From contig JAAYDA010000007.1 of assembly GCA_012729505.1 (NCBI GenBank), positions 1 through 58,262 of the forward strand: 58,262 nucleotides of DNA. The letters run 5' to 3'. The DNA comes from Syntrophomonadaceae bacterium (GTDB taxonomy: Bacteria; Bacillota; Syntrophomonadia; Syntrophomonadales; DTU052). Both the position numbers and the translations under genes were made by a program. Shown in pieces: positions 1-9,292 of the stretch (positions are counted from its first letter, which is position 1; each line of letters starts with the position of its first letter). The notes under the pieces were generated by a model. That model saw nothing but the letters and a program-made list of their open reading frames with translations. It did no database searches and was not told where the DNA came from.

Positions 1-124
1 AGAAAATTGCTATAGCCACGAACGCCTGACATAACTGAATACTACAACTGGTAAGCCGTATGCCTTAGTAGGGCACGTACGGTTTGATAGGGGGGTAGCC
101 AAGTAACTGGTTACCCTACCTTAT
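1..124 (+). mobile_element. 3' end of a group II intron (domains V and VI)
   Basis: Positions 53-85 fold as a typical group II intron domain V. The AGC triad sits at 54-56, the lower stem 53-60 pairs with 78-85, there is a two-base bulge at 76-77, and 61-64 pairs with 72-75. Domain VI follows: 93-100 pairs with 109-116, and A118 is the likely bulged branch-point adenosine. The intron would then end at about T124. Domains I-IV and any reverse transcriptase lie upstream of the window. The short domain V and VI resemble bacterial class C introns, but the class is inferred. Confidence 0.8.
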
Positions 125-154
125 TATACACAAATCAGGAAGGGAAAAGAGCTT

Positions 155-1024
155 ATGCAGGACCAAAGAGTCAGAGCGGCTGCGTTATCTATATTCAGCA
201 ATTTATTACTGGTAACCATGAAGGTTGTGGCGGGGATAGTTACCGGGTCGGTCAGTATAATATCTGAAGCCATCCATTCGGCCAACGACCTTTTGGCGTC
301 ATTCATTGCTTTCTTCGCGGTCAAAACGGCGAGTAAGCCTCCTGATGAACAACATCCCTTCGGTCATGGCAAAATTGAAAACATTTCCGGAACTATCGAG
401 GCTTTGTTAATATTTGTTGCGGCTGTTATGATTATTGTTGAAGCTGTGGGGCGCTTAAAGCATGGGGGTGAGGTAGAAACTATCGGCTTGGGACTTTGGG
501 CTATGGGGATATCGGCCCTGGTTAACCTGGTTGTCTCTCAGCATTTGCTTAATGTTAGCAAAGAAACAGATTCCATAGCTCTGGAGGCTGACGGTATGCA
601 TCTGAGAACCGATGTGTATACGTCGGCAGGTGTCTTTTTGGGTCTGCTGCTGATCAAGGTAACGGGTTACACCATTATTGACCCCATCGTGGCCATCCTG
701 GTGGCATTATTGATTATAAAGGCTGCCTATGATTTGACCCGCAAAGCTTTTATGCCTCTGATGGATACCGCCTTATCAGCGGAAGAGCTTGAGGAAATCA
801 GATTGGTTCTGATTGAATTTGAATACCAAAATGTAACTTATCATGATATGCGTACCCGGCGATCTGGGCGGGAATGCCACATTGATCTGCATCTGGAGGC
901 CAGACCGGATATGAGCATAAAAGAGGTGCACGATATCTGTGATAAGATTGAAAGGAAGATTCAAGAACGCATCCCATATTCATATGTGCTCATCCATGTA
1001 GAGCCCTATGAGGATTCGGTATGA
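155..1024 (+). CDS. Cation diffusion facilitator (CDF) metal efflux transporter
   Basis: This 289-residue membrane protein matches the CDF family, which exports divalent metals such as zinc, iron or manganese by proton exchange. The family's transport-site residues are visible as H41/D45 in the second helix and H149/D153 in the fifth. A HPFGHGK loop lies at 67-73. The last 85 residues form the soluble cytoplasmic dimer domain with ferredoxin-like fold. The H-D/H-D site favours zinc, but the substrate is not certain. The ATG has a good Shine-Dalgarno (AGGAAGGG). Only 30 bases separate it from the end of the group II intron, so its original promoter has probably been displaced or lies in the intron. 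Confidence 0.93.
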   Translation: MQDQRVRAAALSIFSNLLLVTMKVVAGIVTGSVSIISEAIHSANDLLASFIAFFAVKTASKPPDEQHPFGHGKIENISGTIEALLIFVAAVMIIVEAVGRLKHGGEVETIGLGLWAMGISALVNLVVSQHLLNVSKETDSIALEADGMHLRTDVYTSAGVFLGLLLIKVTGYTIIDPIVAILVALLIIKAAYDLTRKAFMPLMDTALSAEELEEIRLVLIEFEYQNVTYHDMRTRRSGRECHIDLHLEARPDMSIKEVHDICDKIERKIQERIPYSYVLIHVEPYEDSV

Positions 1025-1139
1025 GAAGATATCCCTCTTAAAAACTCCCCGCATATCCGGTAGATTTAGTATAGTATAGACGGAATTCCCGGTGTTCGCT
1101 ACAATGGATATGGAGGCTGAATTGGAAAGGGGAGTTAAG

Positions 1140-1421
1140 ATGCAGGCATATTTGATTACCGCACTGGCGGCTATTGTTATTATGGTAATTTTCGTTTTCC
1201 AGAACCCGCAGACGGTTACTATTTCATTTCTTACTTTCTCCTCGCCACCCATTTCACTGGCTTTAGTTGTTTTGCTGGCTGCGGCTGCCGGAGCATTGAT
1301 TACTTTGCTTATCGATAGTTTCAGGCATTTGAAAACGGTACAGCGGCTAAGGGAAGAAAAGATCAAAGGCAAAAAGCTGAAATCGGAATTGGAGAAAGTT
1401 AAACCTCCGGCAGTGGAGTAA
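1140..1421 (+). CDS. Small two-helix membrane protein, LapA-like (DUF1049)
   Basis: A 93-residue protein with two hydrophobic helices (about residues 3-22 and 38-60) followed by a charged, probably coiled-coil tail rich in lysine and glutamate. The first helix followed by a QNPQ turn, and the overall topology, fit the LapA/DUF1049 family. In proteobacteria LapA works in lipopolysaccharide assembly; the role in Gram-positives is not known. I chose the ATG at 1140 because GGAAAGGGGAG lies just upstream; the in-frame ATG at 1092 has no ribosome site. Confidence 0.75.
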   Translation: MQAYLITALAAIVIMVIFVFQNPQTVTISFLTFSSPPISLALVVLLAAAAGALITLLIDSFRHLKTVQRLREEKIKGKKLKSELEKVKPPAVE

Positions 1422-1576
1422 TAAATGAAGGCATTACTACCCCGGCAGAATTATTTGAGTAGCAAGGTTTTTTCTCAGTCGATGGGCCTGATTGTATAAG
1501 TATCGGCGGAACGAGGGGCTGGGTGCCGGGATGATTTCCAACTGCTCCTTAGTTTCTGTTTATGGAGCTAATTGTT

Positions 1577-1605
1577 CAGGAGGCGTCGATTTATGGCGCC
1601 TCCTG
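1577..1605 (+). terminator. Perfect 9-bp hairpin ahead of recJ
   Basis: CAGGAGGCG (1577-1585) pairs exactly with CGCCTCCTG (1597-1605) across an 11-base loop. It lacks a clear T-run, so it is only a weak terminator candidate for the upstream gene, or else a structured recJ leader. The rest of 1422-1648 holds nothing I recognise. Confidence 0.4.
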
Positions 1606-1648
1606 ATTATTCCAGTGTACATTCCAATTGTGAGGGAGTTAATACATA

Positions 1649-4465
1649 ATGAGGAGAAATCAGATTTGGTCGTTAACAGAGTTGCCCGGGGATTACACTG
1701 ATAAGACAGACCGACTTATGGAAGAATTTTTAATTTCATCGGTTATGGCTGATCTTTTGATAAAAAGAAATCTGGTTGATTCCCAAAAGGTTCGAGATTA
1801 TTTGCGGCCTGCGTATGAAAGTCTTTCGGATCCTTTTCTTATTTCCGGAATGGAAAAAGCAGTTTTGAGGATTCAAGCCGCGATTAAGGATAATGAGCGG
1901 ATAGTAATTTATGGTGATTATGATGCAGATGGGATTTGCAGCATTGTCATTCTCAAGGAGGCCCTCAGTTTACTTGTTTCGGGGATAGAATACTACATAC
2001 CCAATCGTTTTGATGAAGGCTATGGACTTAATTCCGAAGCAATCCAAATGTTGAGCGAAGGGGGATGTCAGCTGCTTATTACTGTGGACTGCGGGATTGG
2101 CTCTGTCGAGGAGGTGGAGCTGGCCCGCCGTCTGGGCATAGATGTGATTATTACGGACCATCACCAACCTGGAGAGATATTGCCGGAAGCTGTTGCCGTA
2201 TTAAATCCTAAATTAGATGATTATGCCGACAATTTTGATCTGGCCGGGGTGGGAGTAGCCTTTCAACTGGTAAGGGCCCTGGCACAAGGCTATGAGATTA
2301 TTAACCCTCGTGAATATCTGGAGTTGGCGGCTCTGGCGACGGTGGCCGATATTGTGCCTCTGTCAGGTGATAATCGCATATTAGTAAGAGAAGGTATGAT
2401 CCAGCTTAAATCAACGGAGAGGTTAGGTTTACAAGCTTTACTGGACATTTCAGGATTGTCCGGCAAAGATCTGCAGTATCGGAATATTGGTTATATCCTG
2501 GCACCCCGCCTCAATGCGGCCGGTCGATTAGCTGAAGCCAATAGTGCCGTGGAGCTGCTGCTTTCACGAAGTGAAATGGAAGCCCGAACTTTGGCGGAAA
2601 ACCTGGGTATTTTAAATTCCACTCGTCAAGGGATTGAAAGCGTTATATTTGATGAAGCCAGGGAAGAGGCACTGGACCGGGTAGGACAGGGTGATTCAGT
2701 ATTGGTAATGGCCCGGGAAGGATGGCACCAGGGAGTGCTGGGTATTGTCGCGTCCCGTTTGGCAGATGCTTTTGGAAGACCGGTTTTACTGGTATCATTG
2801 GATGGAGAGCAGGGCAAAGGCTCCGGGCGTGCTATTCCTGGTTTTAACTTGTTTCAGGCTCTAAAAGATTGTCGGCAGTATCTCAGCAATTTTGGGGGAC
2901 ACCGCTTGGCTGCGGGGGTGACCTTACATAAATCCCAGATAGATTCGTTGAGAAAGGCATTGAATGAATTGGCTGCCAATGCATGGGAAGACCCTGATGA
3001 GGTCCAAAAAATTACTGTCGACAGTGTTATTAATGCCAGGCAGATTGACTTTCAACTGTTAAAAGAAATTGAGCAGATGGAACCTTTTGGGTTGGGCAAT
3101 CCCAGTCCCCTGTTTATGCTGCGCCAAGCCATGATAATAAAGCCGCGGCGGGTAGGGAAGAAGCAGGACCATCTCAAATTCTCGGTTGAATCAGATGGGA
3201 GGTTAATGGATGCGATAGGTTTTGGCATGGGGGTTCTGCCAGATTTGCATTGCGATAATCAGTATTATGATCTGATTTTTGAGCCGGGGCTCAACAGCTT
3301 TAAAGGGAAGAACACCGTGCAGCTAAAAGTCAGTGATCTTAAGCTTTCTGACGAGCCTTTTAATCCTATTCTCTTCCATGACTACCCTACATCCAAGATA
3401 ACAAGGCCCTTTTTTGAATCCTTTGAAGGGGCCATTAAAAAGGTCATAAATAATGGAGACCCGGTTTTGATTATGTATCCATCTGTTCGGTGTTTGAATA
3501 AGCATCTGCCGGGATTGCGGAATATTTTCCCTCCGAATCTTTTGGCGCCTGTCCACGGTTGTGTTCAGGAAGTGGAAAGAAACAGAAACATAAAAGCATT
3601 AAAAGCTGGGAACAGACAGGTTTTTTTAACAACATCCCATTTCTTTCGGAGTAAATTAAGTAAAATGGATTTGAACAGCGGAATTAAAGGAATAACACTA
3701 TGGTCAGAAGATTTGCCATCTCCAGGGGCTTTGAACTGGCAAAGGTTTGATCGTGAAGCAATAAATTCGGTAGTCACGCCGGAAAAATGGCTTTCTTCGG
3801 AGGAGATTGGCAGCAGGCCCAGGATAATCTACACTAATAGAAAGGCCACCTTGCAAAGACTGTATAAACCGGAGGATATCACAGAAGCTGGGATAGAAGA
3901 TATTGGTTGCCGGATTAAAAGACGTGAGGAGTTCATGTCAAAGGCGACGGGTTGTTATTTCTGGGATGGAACATTTGGGGGAGGCTTACCCAGAATTGCA
4001 GGCAGCGAATTGATACTGGGGGATGTTCCCTTTGGGGATTACGAAATTGTCAGCTGCTTGGCTCAGCTTGTTGATCCGCTCCCCACATTATTCAAGCTGT
4101 TTTCTGACGAAGATATTGAATGGAATCGTTGGTATTTGGATCAGCTTTATCCAGATTACGGGGCTTTATTGGGATTGCATGAAAAACTCCTGGGTAAGGA
4201 TAAAACGGTTTGCGCTTTTTTGGATATAGCCAATGCAAATCCAAAGGTTGATGCCTGGCGAGGAGGTCGTGAACTAGCCCTGGGTTCGGGACTCAGGATA
4301 TTAAGTGAAATTGGCTTGATCAGAAAGTCAAATGGGTCTTGGGAAGTGAGATCCCGTGATCTTAATACCGCTGAATTGGCTGATTCCCCCTATTATCAGG
4401 AAGGGTCTGAGGAAAAGAACCTTTTTGACAGATTCATAACCATGCATAACCTCAAGGAGTGTTAA
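1649..4465 (+). CDS. recJ: Single-strand DNA 5'-3' exonuclease RecJ, long form
   Basis: RecJ degrades single-stranded DNA from the 5' end in recombination and mismatch repair. The DHH domain shows GDYDADG (89-95), VDCG (146-149) and the signature DHH (170-172). The DHHA1 part shows GSGRAIPG (391-398) and GGH (416-418). An OB-like domain follows near 450-560. At 938 residues it is much longer than the E. coli enzyme (577) and longer than that of B. subtilis (about 786). The extra C-terminal half (about 570-938) looks like a helicase-like RecJ C domain with no complete Walker motif that I can see. The ATG has GAGGGAG upstream. The gene ends 2 bases before relA, so the two are probably co-transcribed. 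Confidence 0.95.
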   Translation: MRRNQIWSLTELPGDYTDKTDRLMEEFLISSVMADLLIKRNLVDSQKVRDYLRPAYESLSDPFLISGMEKAVLRIQAAIKDNERIVIYGDYDADGICSIVILKEALSLLVSGIEYYIPNRFDEGYGLNSEAIQMLSEGGCQLLITVDCGIGSVEEVELARRLGIDVIITDHHQPGEILPEAVAVLNPKLDDYADNFDLAGVGVAFQLVRALAQGYEIINPREYLELAALATVADIVPLSGDNRILVREGMIQLKSTERLGLQALLDISGLSGKDLQYRNIGYILAPRLNAAGRLAEANSAVELLLSRSEMEARTLAENLGILNSTRQGIESVIFDEAREEALDRVGQGDSVLVMAREGWHQGVLGIVASRLADAFGRPVLLVSLDGEQGKGSGRAIPGFNLFQALKDCRQYLSNFGGHRLAAGVTLHKSQIDSLRKALNELAANAWEDPDEVQKITVDSVINARQIDFQLLKEIEQMEPFGLGNPSPLFMLRQAMIIKPRRVGKKQDHLKFSVESDGRLMDAIGFGMGVLPDLHCDNQYYDLIFEPGLNSFKGKNTVQLKVSDLKLSDEPFNPILFHDYPTSKITRPFFESFEGAIKKVINNGDPVLIMYPSVRCLNKHLPGLRNIFPPNLLAPVHGCVQEVERNRNIKALKAGNRQVFLTTSHFFRSKLSKMDLNSGIKGITLWSEDLPSPGALNWQRFDREAINSVVTPEKWLSSEEIGSRPRIIYTNRKATLQRLYKPEDITEAGIEDIGCRIKRREEFMSKATGCYFWDGTFGGGLPRIAGSELILGDVPFGDYEIVSCLAQLVDPLPTLFKLFSDEDIEWNRWYLDQLYPDYGALLGLHEKLLGKDKTVCAFLDIANANPKVDAWRGGRELALGSGLRILSEIGLIRKSNGSWEVRSRDLNTAELADSPYYQEGSEEKNLFDRFITMHNLKEC

Positions 4466-4467
4466 GA

Positions 4468-6642
4468 ATGGGAGACATATATCCATTATTGGAATGTACA
4501 AAAAAGTATAATCCGAGTGCGGATACTGATATTATTGATCGAGCTTTTCAGTATGCTTCTGCTGCTCATCAGGGTCAGTATCGTATTTCCGGGGAAGATT
4601 ATATTAATCATCCCTTGGCCACCGCCAATATTCTGGCTGAATTAGGGCTGGATGACACTACTATTGTTGCGGCATTGCTTCATGATGTGGTTGAGGACTG
4701 TGGGATTTCCATAGAGGAGATTATCGAGACATTTGGTGAAGAAGCCGGTCTGCTGGTGGACGGGGTCACCAAATTAAGCCGCATTGACTTTAAATCGAAG
4801 GAAGATGCTCAGGCGGAATATCTGCGCAAGATGTTTTTTGCTATGGCCAAAGATATAAGGGTTATTCTCATAAAGCTAGCTGACAGACTGCATAATATGA
4901 GAACTCTCAAACACCAGAATCCGGCCAAACAAATTGAGATTTCCCAAGAGACTATTGATATTTATGCTCCTTTGGCTCATCGCTTGGGGATATTCAGATT
5001 CAAGTGGGAGCTTGAGGATCATGCTCTGCGATACCTGGAGCCCGAAGTATTTTATGAACTGGTGGATCGGCTTAAGGTAAAGCGCCAGGAAAGGGAGGAA
5101 TATGTTCGGAGTTTGATTTCTCAAATCAAAGAAAGTCTGGATGAAGTTCATATTGAGGCTGATATCGAGGGGCGGCCCAAGAATCTTTACAGTATTTACA
5201 ACAAGATGCTGAAACAAGGCAAGGATCTGGATGAGATTTATGACAAGATTGCCATAAGAGTGGTAGTTAATTCCATCAGAGATTGCTATGGGGTTCTGGG
5301 CGTAATTCATACGTTGTGGAAACCACTTCCCAGAAGGTTTAAAGACTATATAGCCACACCCAAAACCAACATGTACCAGTCCCTTCACACTACGCTGGTG
5401 GGCAAAGGTGGTGAGCCTTTTGAAGTGCAGATAAAAACCTGGGACATGCACCGTACTGCTGAGTACGGAATTGCGGCTCACTGGCGCTACAAAGAAGGGA
5501 AGCAGGGTGACACAGAGTTTGAAGAGAAACTGTCTTGGCTTAGGCGCACCCTGGAGTGGCAGCAGGATGTTAAAGATACCAAGGAGTTTATGGAGTCACT
5601 AAAAATAGACTTGTTTACCGCCACAGTATTTGTTTTTACTCCAAAGGGTGATGTTATCGAGTTGCCGGCCGATTCCTGTCCGGTTGATTTTGCCTATCGT
5701 GTTCACACTGAGGTAGGACACCGCTGTGTAGGGGCCAAAGTTAACGGGCGTATTGCTCCCCTTGATATTAAGCTGAGTAATGGAGATATAGTCGAAATCC
5801 TGACTTCCAAGCAATCCTCTGGCCCCAGCCGGGATTGGCTGAATTTTGTAAAGACCTCTCAGGCCAGGAGCCGGATCAAGGCCTGGTTCAAAAAGGAACA
5901 GCGCCAGGAAAATATAATTAAGGGCCGGGACAGTCTGGAATTTGAACTGAAAAAACATAACCTTGAAATTAAAGAGTTTCTGAAGGAAGACAGATTGCTG
6001 GAGATAGGCCGTAAATTCAGCCTTACCCGGGCGGACGATCTCTATGCTGCCATTGGTGATGGCGCTATTACAGCCAATCAGGTTATTAGCAAATTGACTG
6101 AAGAGTACTTCCGACAGAAGAAACTCGACGATTTACTGGTAATTCAGCCCCCCAAACCGGGACATCAAGCTAAAGAACGGTCTTCCACTGCGATTCGGGT
6201 TAAAGGAGTGGAAGATGTTATGGCCCGATTGTCTCACTGCTGCAACCCTTTGCCTGGAGATGAGGTTGTCGGATATATTACCCGGGGAAAAGGGGTGTCG
6301 GTACATCATGTGGATTGCCCTAACCTTAAGGCCCACATTCGTACGGAGCCGGACAGAATTGTTGAGGTTGAATGGGTTTCTCAAAAACCCAGCAATTATA
6401 CAGTGGAGATTGAAGTGTATGCTGTTGATCGTCCCCGTCTTACAACGGATATTATGAATGTTATTGCCGATGCCCATATCGGAATTCACTCCGTGTTTTC
6501 CCGGGCGAATCGCAATTCAATTGCTACCATTAATCTAAAGCTAGAAATCAAGGATTTGGATCACTTGCAGGCTATTATGCAAAGGGTAGGTAAAGTGAAA
6601 GATGTTATGGAGGTAAAAAGGGTGGTGCCAACTGCCCATTAG
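4468..6642 (+). CDS. relA: Bifunctional (p)ppGpp synthetase/hydrolase RelA/SpoT
   Basis: This enzyme makes and breaks the stringent-response alarmone (p)ppGpp. An intact HD hydrolase domain is present (NH at 47-48, HDVVED at 72-77). The synthetase domain follows with RFKD at 290-293, the version typical of bifunctional rather than synthetase-only enzymes. Next come a TGS domain from about 388 and a C-terminal ACT domain (about 650-724). The length, 724 residues, is normal. I use the ATG at 4468, eight bases after AAGGAG; the in-frame GTG at 4459 overlaps that Shine-Dalgarno. Position between recJ and dtd is the usual Firmicutes order. Confidence 0.96.
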   Translation: MGDIYPLLECTKKYNPSADTDIIDRAFQYASAAHQGQYRISGEDYINHPLATANILAELGLDDTTIVAALLHDVVEDCGISIEEIIETFGEEAGLLVDGVTKLSRIDFKSKEDAQAEYLRKMFFAMAKDIRVILIKLADRLHNMRTLKHQNPAKQIEISQETIDIYAPLAHRLGIFRFKWELEDHALRYLEPEVFYELVDRLKVKRQEREEYVRSLISQIKESLDEVHIEADIEGRPKNLYSIYNKMLKQGKDLDEIYDKIAIRVVVNSIRDCYGVLGVIHTLWKPLPRRFKDYIATPKTNMYQSLHTTLVGKGGEPFEVQIKTWDMHRTAEYGIAAHWRYKEGKQGDTEFEEKLSWLRRTLEWQQDVKDTKEFMESLKIDLFTATVFVFTPKGDVIELPADSCPVDFAYRVHTEVGHRCVGAKVNGRIAPLDIKLSNGDIVEILTSKQSSGPSRDWLNFVKTSQARSRIKAWFKKEQRQENIIKGRDSLEFELKKHNLEIKEFLKEDRLLEIGRKFSLTRADDLYAAIGDGAITANQVISKLTEEYFRQKKLDDLLVIQPPKPGHQAKERSSTAIRVKGVEDVMARLSHCCNPLPGDEVVGYITRGKGVSVHHVDCPNLKAHIRTEPDRIVEVEWVSQKPSNYTVEIEVYAVDRPRLTTDIMNVIADAHIGIHSVFSRANRNSIATINLKLEIKDLDHLQAIMQRVGKVKDVMEVKRVVPTAH

Positions 6643-6645
6643 AAT

Positions 6646-7086
6646 ATGAAAACAGTTGTTCAAAGAGTAAAATCGGCCCGAGTATTAGTGGATGACCGAA
6701 TAATAGGGGAAATTGAAACGGGATTATTGGCTCTTATCGGAGTAGGGAAAGATGATACTCTTAAGGAAGTTGACTTTGTAGCGGACAAAATCGTTAACTT
6801 GAGAATATTTGAGGACCAATCAGGTAAAATGAATCTTTCGGTGCTTGATATTGGAGGGCAGGTGCTGGCGGTTCCTCAGTTTACCCTCTATGGTGATGTT
6901 AAAAAAGGCCGGCGCCCAAATTTCACGGAAGCGGCGCTTCCAGAATTGGGCAAAAGCTTATTTGATGAGATTATCAGGAAAATTACGGAGCGGGGTATTA
7001 AGGTTAATACCGGTGAATTTGGGGCCAAAATGCTGGTGGAAATCAGTAATGACGGTCCCTGCACAATAATAATTGATAGTGAATGA
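6646..7086 (+). CDS. dtd: D-aminoacyl-tRNA deacylase
   Basis: Dtd removes D-amino acids wrongly attached to tRNA. The 146-residue length and the Gly-Pro cross-subunit motif (G137-P138) fit the family. The other signature, usually SQFTL, reads PQFTL at 77-81: the conserved serine is proline (codon CCT, one base from TCT), while T80 is kept. Current family knowledge places chiral selection in the Gly-cisPro motif, so activity may survive. The ATG is 3 bases after relA with no strong Shine-Dalgarno, so translation is probably coupled. Confidence 0.93.
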   Translation: MKTVVQRVKSARVLVDDRIIGEIETGLLALIGVGKDDTLKEVDFVADKIVNLRIFEDQSGKMNLSVLDIGGQVLAVPQFTLYGDVKKGRRPNFTEAALPELGKSLFDEIIRKITERGIKVNTGEFGAKMLVEISNDGPCTIIIDSE

Positions 7087-7102
7087 CAAGGAGGAATGAG
7101 TC

Positions 7103-7726
7103 TTGATATTAAAGGGATTAGAGCTGGGAGGTATTGGTGCTAATTGTTATATAATCGGATGCGAAGAAACCAAGGAAGGAGCGGTTATTGATCCGGGAGG
7201 AGGCGCTGCTTCAATATTAAAAGTCGTTAAAGAAGAGGGATTGGTTATTAAATATATCATAAATACCCACGGCCATATTGACCACATAGGTGCCAATACG
7301 GAAATAAAGGAAGCTACCGGTGCAGACATTCTAATTCACGAAAAGGATGCGAAAATGCTCACCAGCTCTGCCGCTAACTTTTCTATGTTTATGGGACGCA
7401 AGGTTACCAGTCCCGCAGCCAGTTGGCTGTTAAAGGATGGCGATACAATAAAGATCGGCAAGACTATTCAATTGGAAGTTATTCATACTCCCGGACATAC
7501 GCAGGGTGGCATCTGCTTGAAAACCGGGAATGTTCTGTTTTCCGGGGATACTCTTTTTGCGTCCTCAATAGGACGGACAGATTTTCCGGGAGGCTCCTAT
7601 AAAACTTTGATTAGCTCGATTAAGGAACGGCTCATGAGCCTTGATGATGATGTGGTGGTTTATCCCGGACATATGCAGCCAACCACCATTGGATACGAAA
7701 GAAGAAACAATCCGTTTCTTGATTAG
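7103..7726 (+). CDS. Metallo-beta-lactamase-fold hydrolase, glyoxalase II-like
   Basis: A 207-residue soluble hydrolase with the complete metallo-beta-lactamase ligand set: THGHIDH (H56, H58, D60, H61), H132 in HTPGHT, D149 in SGDT, and H190 in YPGH. This is the small YqgX/GloB-like type, often annotated hydroxyacylglutathione hydrolase, but glutathione use is doubtful in anaerobic Clostridia and the true thioester substrate is unknown. The start is TTG at 7103, seven bases after GGAGG. The ATG at 7096 is out of frame. It belongs to the recJ-relA-dtd run. Confidence 0.9.
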   Translation: MILKGLELGGIGANCYIIGCEETKEGAVIDPGGGAASILKVVKEEGLVIKYIINTHGHIDHIGANTEIKEATGADILIHEKDAKMLTSSAANFSMFMGRKVTSPAASWLLKDGDTIKIGKTIQLEVIHTPGHTQGGICLKTGNVLFSGDTLFASSIGRTDFPGGSYKTLISSIKERLMSLDDDVVVYPGHMQPTTIGYERRNNPFLD

Positions 7727-7780
7727 GTGAAAGATGGTCTGAGGAGAATATTTTTGATCTATTCCGGGGTTGGTGGATAA

Positions 7781-9235
7781 ATGCAGATTAACATAAATGT
7801 ATCACCTGGTTACGATAACAGGGTACATGAAATATTCCGGCTTTTTTTCCCTCGGGCTAAGGTGGTTTGCGGCCAGGAAGACGGGGATTTGCATGGGAAT
7901 CTGACGGTTAAGGAGTGCCCTGATTTTTGGGAGCTTCAAGCTGTTCTAACCGGGTGTTTTGAAGGACGGCGGCAGGGTGTGGTTTGCTCGGGGGAGAGCA
8001 AGGCCGAGGTTAAAAGGGAGCTGCTTCGTTTAACCTACTTGCTGCTGGAGCAGGTCACATCCTATACACCAAATCCCTACGGTATTCTTACCGGAGTAAG
8101 GCCCACTAAGCTGGTTCATGGCTTTCTGGACAGAGGCTGGTCATGGGCCCGAATTGAAGAGGAGCTGCTTGATAAATACCTTGTCAGGCCGGAAAAGGCG
8201 GATCTTCTTATTGACGTAGCCTTACGCGACAGGCCTTATTTGTTGAAGTCACCTGATACCGGCCGCAATATTGGGGTATATATCGGAATTCCCTATTGCC
8301 CCAGCAGATGTCATTACTGTTCTTTCCCAGGGTATTCTTTGGGACATCATCCCGGGGTGGCCCAGTTCCTGGAGGGACTGATTTATGAACTGAACCGGGT
8401 AGGTCAGGAATTGCAGGATGCGGGCATTACAGTTGAGTATATTTATATTGGCGGAGGGACTCCTACTGTTTTGACATTGGATGAATGGCGGCAATTATTG
8501 GTTCCTGTCCGTCGCTTCTATCTCAGCCAAGCCACAAGGGAGTTTACGGTGGAGGCGGGACGTCCCGATACCTTTAATTATGAAATATTGTGTTTCCTGG
8601 TGGAAAATGGCGCCAATCGAATATGTGTGAATCCTCAAACCATGAATGACTCTACTCTGGAGATGATCGGCAGACCTCATACCCGGGCCATGACAATTGA
8701 AGCTTTTCAAAAAGCCCGGCAGGCAGGCTTTCGGAATATTAACATGGATCTTATTGCCGGCTTGCCTGGTGAAGGTCCTGAAGAATTTGAAAACAGCTTG
8801 AAGGAGCTGCTGCAATTAGCCCCGGAGGGAATAACGATACATCACCTGGCTCGTAAACGAGGTTCAGCCTGGAATGAGCAAGATCCCTTTATTACGGAGA
8901 GACAGCCGGTTGGGGAAGCAATTGTCGGAAACGCTTATCAGCATTTAATTGCCGCAGGCTATCTCCCTTACTATCTCTATCGTCAAAAGAGGATAGCCGG
9001 CAACCAAGAAAACATCGGATTTGCCTTGCCTGGATTTTTCGGAGAATACAATATTCAAGTAATAGAAGAACGCCAGACCATTATTGGCTTGGGGGGAGGA
9101 TCGGCCACTAAGTTTGTCGATTACAATGATGGGAGCATAAGCACTCACCATCATCCTCAGGACCCGGCGACTTACTTGTCAAATCTTGAAAGCCTCATAA
9201 AAGGCCAAGTTGACAAGCTTAGGGGCTTGCCATAG
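7781..9235 (+). CDS. hemZ: Oxygen-independent coproporphyrinogen III oxidase-like radical SAM enzyme HemZ
   Basis: HemZ-type radical SAM enzymes decarboxylate coproporphyrinogen III, or act on related tetrapyrroles, without oxygen. The [4Fe-4S] motif CPSRCHYC is at 173-180, followed by the HemN-like core with GGGTPT. The N-terminal 165 residues carry the HemZ signature GILTGVRPTK (101-110), which ordinary HemN lacks. The 484-residue length is close to B. subtilis HemZ. No other haem gene is visible here, so the role in this organism is unproven. The 54 bases upstream have no strong promoter; it may be read from the preceding genes. Confidence 0.9.
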   Translation: MQININVSPGYDNRVHEIFRLFFPRAKVVCGQEDGDLHGNLTVKECPDFWELQAVLTGCFEGRRQGVVCSGESKAEVKRELLRLTYLLLEQVTSYTPNPYGILTGVRPTKLVHGFLDRGWSWARIEEELLDKYLVRPEKADLLIDVALRDRPYLLKSPDTGRNIGVYIGIPYCPSRCHYCSFPGYSLGHHPGVAQFLEGLIYELNRVGQELQDAGITVEYIYIGGGTPTVLTLDEWRQLLVPVRRFYLSQATREFTVEAGRPDTFNYEILCFLVENGANRICVNPQTMNDSTLEMIGRPHTRAMTIEAFQKARQAGFRNINMDLIAGLPGEGPEEFENSLKELLQLAPEGITIHHLARKRGSAWNEQDPFITERQPVGEAIVGNAYQHLIAAGYLPYYLYRQKRIAGNQENIGFALPGFFGEYNIQVIEERQTIIGLGGGSATKFVDYNDGSISTHHHPQDPATYLSNLESLIKGQVDKLRGLP

Positions 9236-9292
9236 AATAAAGGTTAGCTTTTTTCAATGTGTCGGTATTTTTCCAATCTGGAGGTACAAAAA

